Part shown: positions 58,459 through 64,000 of the stretch, piece by piece
Position numbering within the stretch: position 1 is the first letter of the stretch
How the letters are laid out: every line of letters starts with the position of its first letter
Origin: Spongilla lacustris
Lineage: Eukaryota > Porifera > Demospongiae > Spongillida > Spongillidae
Length of the DNA: 64,000 nt
Assembly (NCBI GenBank): GCA_949361645.1
Contig: OX442416.1
Span: forward strand, 14,393,969 to 14,457,968
Reading direction: 5' to 3'
Notes under the pieces: generated by a model
Databases searched by the model: none
What the model was told of the DNA's origin: nothing
What the model saw: only the letters and a program-made list of their open reading frames with translations
Translations under genes and position numbers: made by a program

Positions 58459-60505
58459 AATTCATTCTTCTTTCACCATAGGGTTGTAACAGGAATATGC
58501 CATTTTACATGACTCGGTGGTGGAAACCAGAAGCATGTGGCAGTACTCCAGCTGACACTGTACAGCACATAAAGGCAATAGCACCACAAAAAGTCATTAA
58601 AAATCCAAACCAACCACTATTGGCTACAACACAGGTGCTATCTGCTATGGATGAGTTGATATGTCCTATTTGTCTTGATGTGCTAAGACAACCAATTCAA
58701 CTCCCATGTGACAGGCTTGTATGTGCCACATGCCTAATTGAGTGGATCCATTTGAATGCTACGTACTGCCCCTGCTGTCACTCCACAACACCACTGACCA
58801 GCAAAAATCTCAAACCAGCTGCATGAATCATTCAGCTGCTCCTGTATGATGTTATGGTGCGCTGTAGGTCATGTGATAGAAGCATCAAAGCCATCGAGTA
58901 TGACTCACATTGTTGTACTGAATCTGTAACCAGACAAGAGATGCAACTTGTCAGCAAGGTAGTGCCCAAGATGCTTGATGCTTCCAAGGAGAACATCATT
59001 CAGATAAATACTGGTGGAACTGTAAGTAAATAAAATTGATAAATGGTATGAATGATTTATATACTTACCCCTACTCACAGCCTCTGAAACTAGCTCGCAT
59101 TACATCTCCTAAATCACCCCCTGATCAGCTCAGCCAACGTACCCGCAAAAGATGTATTCATGAGGTCCAAAACATACGAAGTAGCATAGGGGTCAATTCC
59201 AAGGGTTCTGAACTCATACTTGGGGATGAGATCAGGGTACTGAGTGTGGAAAAGAAACAGGAATTACTTCACAGTGCTGGGGTCCAAATGGAAATGCTAC
59301 CAATGCAAGGGCTTGCAATAAAATCCATGCTAGCCATCCCATGGTACAGACTGAGAATCCTCCGTAGGTACATTGGGTACATTGGGGTACATAGGATCCT
59401 TCATGTATGTGTATGAAAAAATTTATGCATTTATACAGATGGTTAAAACAGGCTGGAGTGTACATTGGTAGCGAAGGAAAGCAGCGTGCTCTTGTGCATG
59501 AGTTTATAGGTGACAACCTCATGGTGGAGTTGGCCCCCTTCTCTTTCAAACTGCCTGATGGTGGTGAAGAACTACGTGGTGCAGCATATGGCTACACGCC
59601 CAGCCTAATTCAGAAGATCAAGCAACTTCTGGAACAAAATGAAAGGTCAGTACACATGACAAATAAAATGTGAGTTGCATGACTTCCTTTCAGGGAGGAT
59701 ACACTTGTGTGGCATGATGGAATCATACCAAAAGATGAAGTGTGGATTAAGCTCGGTGGTGACAAAGGGGGTGGCATGTTCAAGATGAACTTTCAAATTG
59801 TGAACACTCAATCACCCAACTCTGTTCATAATACGTGTGTGTTTTCCTGCTTCGAGGCAGATGACACAGTGACAAACCTACATGTGGCACTTGACCGGTT
59901 TAGAACAGAGGTGACTCAACTGGGCGTCATGAAATGGAAGTAAGTTGCAATTGGCCCAGAAGTTTTGAACAAGCATGATATAGTTTATGTCTATATGATA
60001 CTACTGTAAACAAAGGATGTACTCCCTGAAAGTGTTTCTCAGTGGTGACCTTGAGTTTCTCAGTCAAATATATGGACTATCAGGTGCATCAGGTATACAT
60101 TCAGTGCTTAACCATTCACAATCACAGTGCAGCTTGACATTTCTTAAATGCAGGGAAACAGCCATGTTTATTATGCCATATTACTCTTGATGAGCTACGA
60201 AACCCCTGTACACGAAAAGGTCCATGCACTCCTCGCACTCTAGACACAATTCTGCTTGACCACCAAAACTTTATGGATGATGGAGGGGATATTAAGCGTG
60301 CAAAGGAGTACAATAACTGCATACAAGATCCCTTTTTTAACATTCCTTTGTCTCAGGTAAATGAATAATAATAATATAACATCTGATTATGAATTTACAT
60401 ATATATATACACGTAGGTTTGCATACCTGGTCTCCATATAACACAAGGGATCTTTCAGAAACTCTTTTCCCTTTTTGAAGAATCCTGCCATACACTTGAT
60501 CTGAT
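58057..60505 (+). pseudogene. Transposase-like gene with RAG1-like N-terminus (one in-frame stop, cut by gap)
   Basis: Exons 58057-58416, 58482-59021, 59081-59367, 59439-59645, 59694-59939, 60016-60092, 60154-60356 and 60417-60505 join in matching phase. The N-terminus has C27-x2-C30 (DLCRLCGC), then IHPPKFCNKCYVMM (C82-x2-C85) and STCK/GC (C119-x2-C122) across the first splice, in the same order as the RAG1 zinc dimerisation region. A C3HC4 RING follows at about 181-225 (ICPICLDVLRQPIQLPCDRL, CATC, YCPCC). Downstream come VRCRSCDRSIKA, NIIQINTGG (RAG1 has INKGG here), VWIKLGGDKGGGMFKMNFQI, VFLSGDLEFLSQIYGLSGAS, PCLLCHI and VCIPGLHITQGIFQKL. The Asp residues of GGD and SGD are plausible catalytic residues of a DDE transposase. 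An in-frame TGA at 58824-58826 (codon 235) sits between conserved parts, and the C-terminus is lost in the N gap. RAG1-N-like transposons (N-RAG-TP) have been reported in molluscs; this may be a relative. Confidence 0.72.
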
Positions 60506-60705
60506 NNNNNNNNNNNNNNNNNNNNNNNNNNNNNNNNNNNNNNNNNNNNNNNNNNNNNNNNNNNNNNNNNNNNNNNNNNNNNNNNNNNNNNNNNNNNNNN
60601 NNNNNNNNNNNNNNNNNNNNNNNNNNNNNNNNNNNNNNNNNNNNNNNNNNNNNNNNNNNNNNNNNNNNNNNNNNNNNNNNNNNNNNNNNNNNNNNNNNNN
60701 NNNNN
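60506..60705. other. Assembly gap (200 N)
   Basis: Exactly 200 N bases, probably a placeholder scaffold gap of unknown true size. Order and orientation of what follows relative to the transposase gene are therefore not certain. Confidence 0.98.
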
Positions 60706-60980
60706 CAGGATTACTGAGTTTCACAATGCACACACTCATGAATATAGCTTCTAATGACAGCAGCATAGGAAAATGTTGGCGTATTGGATGGAGGATGATC
60801 TGTTGAATGGGAGGAGAGAGAGAGGATAATACAACACGAACATTGTCAATGGAGTGGTTCTCAGTGGCATATGTACCTCTCCATTGTCCCTGCCTCCACC
60901 ACATTTTGCAGCTTTGCAGGCGTACCATAATGTGCAGATGATGAAAAGGTATGAAGGTAGTCAGGGACCATCAAGGTTCT
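60706..60980. other. Post-gap segment, nothing firm
   Basis: The minus strand at about 60706-60928 is open across 70 codons (WWRQGQWRGTYATENHSIDN) but no domain is recognised. It could be an exon of a gene on the opposite strand or a chance frame. Confidence 0.25.
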
Positions 60981-60983
60981 GTA

Positions 60984-62570
60984 TGACCACATTAACGATG
61001 AGTAATATGGAGGACACACATGTATCGGCATGGTACTCTATCTGCTGGCATAGGTAGCTCAAGCAAGCCATTACAGCAAGCTTCTCTTCATATTTATTTA
61101 TCCTATATGTAGCCAAATAAGAACTCTGCATCTTACATCAGATAAGGTACAGCTGCAACACACATACACAACCATATGAATACATAAGTAAACAATAGGA
61201 AAGCCCTTCCTCACATTTGGGGGGGGGGGGGGGGGGAGGAAAGGAAGGTTGGTGTGTGGAGGGAAGAAGGGTGGTGTGTGTGGAAGGGAGACAGTGTGTG
61301 CAGGAGGGGTGGCAGGGAGAAGAACCATATTTTGAATCAGATAAAAGCAATGTACATTGTACATGTAAGGGCAGCTGTAAATCAAATAAATAACCACATG
61401 TATACGTAGGTACACAATATGAATATGATATTAACATAACACCAGGTCCATCCTAGCTACATGTACAGTCAGTTAATCTTTGACCAAAATCCCAGGCTAC
61501 ATTATAGCTGTAAGGTCAGTTAACAATGTGGGAAATAATAGTTAGTGTGCCAAGTGTTAAGATATATGTACCAGCTCAATGTGTGTGCACGTGCGTGCGC
61601 ATAATTGTGTGTGCATGTGCATAAGTGTACGTGTGTGTGCGTGTGCATAAATGTGTGTGCAAGCGTGTGTGGACGGATGGTCCATAAATGGGGTTAACTT
61701 ACGGTACAGACCACACAACTACATGTAGCTGTAATGTTAAACCATACATGCTGTCTCAGTGGAAGACCTACATGTAACTAAATGTACAAGGGTACCTTAG
61801 AACATTATTTTACATTCTCAATTTAAGACCATTCTCATAGACCGTTCAGTATGACCACATTAATGATGGAAGGAGATACGTTATTATGGAGGACACACAT
61901 ATCTTGGCATGGTACCCTATCTGCTGACATGGTTACATGTAGCTCAAGCAGGCCATTACAGCTGGCTTATGCTATATGTAGCAAAATAGTTCCTTGTATC
62001 AGATAAAGCTACAGCTGCAACACACATACATGTACATGTACACAACCACATGTGTACATAAGCTAGTGAACAATAGGAAAGCCCTTCCCTCAAGTGTGGG
62101 GGGAAGGAGGGGAAGGAAAGGAAGTAGGTGTGTAGGGAAGAAGGGTGGTGTGTGTGTGTGAAAGGGAGACAGTGTGTGCAGGAGGGGTGGCAGGGAGAAG
62201 AACCATACATGCATCCTGAATCAGATAAAAGCAATGTAGCAGCTGTAAAACATAAGTACATACATGTAGGTGCACAATATGAATATGATATTAACAGGTC
62301 CATCACTCAACTCCCATTCCCTCACTTGCTACATGTCCTGGCTACAGTAAGTTAATCTCTCTAAGTCATTGGCCACAAATTCCAGGCTACATTATAGCTG
62401 TAAGGTCAGTTAACAATGTGGGAAATAACAGTTAGTGTGCCAAGTGTTACGATACAAGCTCAATGTGTGTGCATAAGTGTGTGTGTGAGTGCATGTGCAT
62501 GTTGACAAGTGTGTGTGTGGACTGATGGATAAAAGGGGACCACACAACTACATGTAGCTATCAAGTTAAA
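60984..62570 (+). repeat. Tandem duplication of an 870-bp spacer
   Basis: A segment starting GACCACATTAACGATG at 60984 is repeated from GACCACATTAATGATG at about 61854. Shared landmarks are GGAGGACACACATG, CAATAGGAAAGCCCTTCC, GGAGGGGTGGCAGGGAGAAG AACCATA, CCAGGCTACATTATAGCTGT and GTGTGCCAAGTGTTA. The first copy carries an 18-base G run (about 61220-61237) where the second has a mixed G-rich stretch. No coding potential beyond CT-rich artefacts. Confidence 0.85.
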
Positions 62571-62884
62571 AGCTCCTAAGAACATTATTTTCATTAACCC
62601 TGAACACTCTCAACGTACAACCACACACATGGAGTAAATTCAAACCGAAACATTCACTGACCACCACATTGCAGTACATACCATAAGGTCAGTTAACCCT
62701 GTAGAGTGCATGTGAATAGGCAGGATGCATCACATAACACCACACATGACCTAGTCCCTAACACCTGTGTTGGGTTATGGGGAGATAATTTGTAAGGCTT
62801 CTTTAGATGTTGACCTGACATGTCACTGCCATATATGGTATAAAGCCACTGTTATTAACACACTCACTGGGCTGTTTCTCTCGG
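62571..62884. other. Spacer, nothing recognised
   Basis: No gene or repeat family supported. Confidence 0.45.
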
Positions 62885-64000
62885 GTGAGGGAGAGGGAGG
62901 GAGACAGGGAATGAGGGGGAGGGAGGGCGGAGGGAGGGAGAGAGGGGGAGTGAAAGAGGATCCAAACAATATTAACACACATCTAAGCATATCCACAATA
63001 TGTATATTAACCGGTAGCATCACAAACACACACACACACAGACAGATGGAGTGTGAGGGAGAGGGAGGGAGAGAAGGAGGAGGGAAGGAGGGGGAGGGAG
63101 GGAAGGAGGGAGGGAGAGAGGGAGGAGGGGGAGGGAGGTAGGAGGGAGGGAGTGAGAGAGGGAGGAGGGAGGGAGAGAGGGGGAGGGAAGGAGGGGGAGG
63201 GAAAGAGGGATGAGGGAAGGAGGGGGAGGGAGGGAGGGAGGAGGGAGGGAGAGAGAGAGAGGAGGGAAGGAGGGAGGAAGAGAGGGAATGAGGGGGGAGG
63301 AGGGAGGGCGAGAGGGGGAGTGAAGGAGGATCCAAACAATATTAACACACATCTAAGCATATCCACAATATGCATATTTACTGGTAGCATCACAAACACA
63401 CACACACAGACAGATGGAGTGTGAGGGAGAGGGACGGAGAGAGGGAGGAGGGAAGGAGGGAGGAGGGAAGGAGGGGGAGGGAGGGAGGGAGGGAGGGAGG
63501 GAGAGAGGGAGGGAGGGAGGGAGAGAGGAAGGGAGGTAGGAGGGAGGGAGAGAGGGAGGAGGGAGGTAGGGGGAGGGATGGAGGAGGGAAAGAGGGATGA
63601 GGGAAGGAGGGAGAGGGAGGGAGGGAGGAGGGAGGGAGAGAGATAGGGGGAGGGATGGAGGAGGGAAAGAGGGATGAGGGAAGGAGGGAGAGGGAGGGAG
63701 GGAGGAGGGAGGGAGAGAGGGAGGAGGGAAGGAGGGGGAGGGAGGGAGGGAGGAAGAGAGGGAATGAGGGGGAGGGAGGGAGGGAGGGAGAGAGGGGGAG
63801 TGAAGGAGGATCCAAACAATATTAACACACATCTAAGCATATCCACAATATGTATATTTACTGGTAGCATCACAAACACACACACACACACCGACAGATG
63901 GAGTGTGAGGGAGAGGAAGGGGGAGAGGGAGGAGGGAAGGAGGGGGAAGGAGGGAGGAGGGACAGAGGGTAAGAGGGAGGAGGGAAGGAGGGGGAGGGAG
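62885..64000 (+). repeat. GGGA-rich composite repeat running off the window
   Basis: Purine tracts of GGGA/GGAGG alternate with a conserved 115-bp block (GTGAAGGAGGATCCAAACAA ... GCATCACAAACACACACACA ... ATGGAGTGTGAGGGAGAGGG) at about 62950-63065, 63319-63430 and 63799-63910. The strong purine/pyrimidine strand bias permits triplex formation. Open frames on both strands (PPSLPPSL, REGGRRE) are artefacts. Confidence 0.92.

Noticed and set aside
62823..63891. Pro/Ser/Leu-rich and Arg/Glu/Gly-rich frames
   Set aside because: GGGA-rich composite repeat; no non-repetitive coding content.

Overview
This is nuclear DNA of a marine metazoan. A siliceous demosponge is my best guess, as an inference rather than a proof. 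Supporting signs are spliceosomal genes with introns as short as 61 nt, Ig/EGF/YWTD receptor modules, a death domain of a type I remember from sponge gene models, an ArsB/Lsi2-like permease (a family linked to sponge silicon transport), and DNA-transposon families typical of aquatic invertebrates. There is no operon, no tRNA or rRNA and no CRISPR. The assembly has one 200-bp N gap (60506-60705).

Layout. 1-3.3 kb: repeats and a frameshifted death-domain gene end (- strand). 3.47-5.29 kb: a GC-rich ArsB/Lsi2-like permease whose coding region is uninterrupted, behind a 5' UTR intron. 6-14 kb: a decayed copy of the transporter gene found at 51-54 kb, three copies of a TIR element with 9-bp target duplication, a frameshifted transposon-associated gene, and large minisatellites. 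14.5-34 kb: one 23-exon gene that I could assemble end to end. All splice phases agree and the summed CDS is 5118 nt (1705 codons plus stop). It encodes signal peptide - 4 Ig - three (YWTD propeller + EGF) units - TM - cytoplasmic tail with a hexapeptide repeat and an SH3-type proline motif. Its introns are packed with minisatellites, two of which are amplified copies of the exon 3' end with its splice donor. 36.2-44.2 kb: an 8-kb satellite of a 24-bp unit with higher-order structure. 44.4-45.35 kb: the broken N-terminal part of a transketolase gene. 45.9-47.3 kb: two related TIR elements with perfect 9-bp target duplications, one carrying a truncated RecQ-type helicase and a zinc-domain gene facing each other. 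49.6-54.5 kb: a complete 14-exon SLC18B1-like MFS transporter (- strand, 451 aa) whose last four exons are duplicated downstream. 54.9-56.1 kb: piggyBac-like fragment and derived repeats. 58.06-60.5 kb: a multi-exon transposase-like gene whose N-terminus looks like the RAG1 N-terminal region (paired Cys motifs plus RING finger), interrupted by one in-frame TGA and cut by the gap. 60.7-64 kb: duplicated spacer and GGGA-rich composite repeats.

The two most striking items are the Ig-YWTD-EGF receptor, an architecture I do not know from textbook receptors, and the RAG1-N-like transposase. Exon boundaries were derived by hand from GT/AG sites, reading frame and phase. They are strong where phases and domains agree (receptor, transporter, transposase) and tentative elsewhere.
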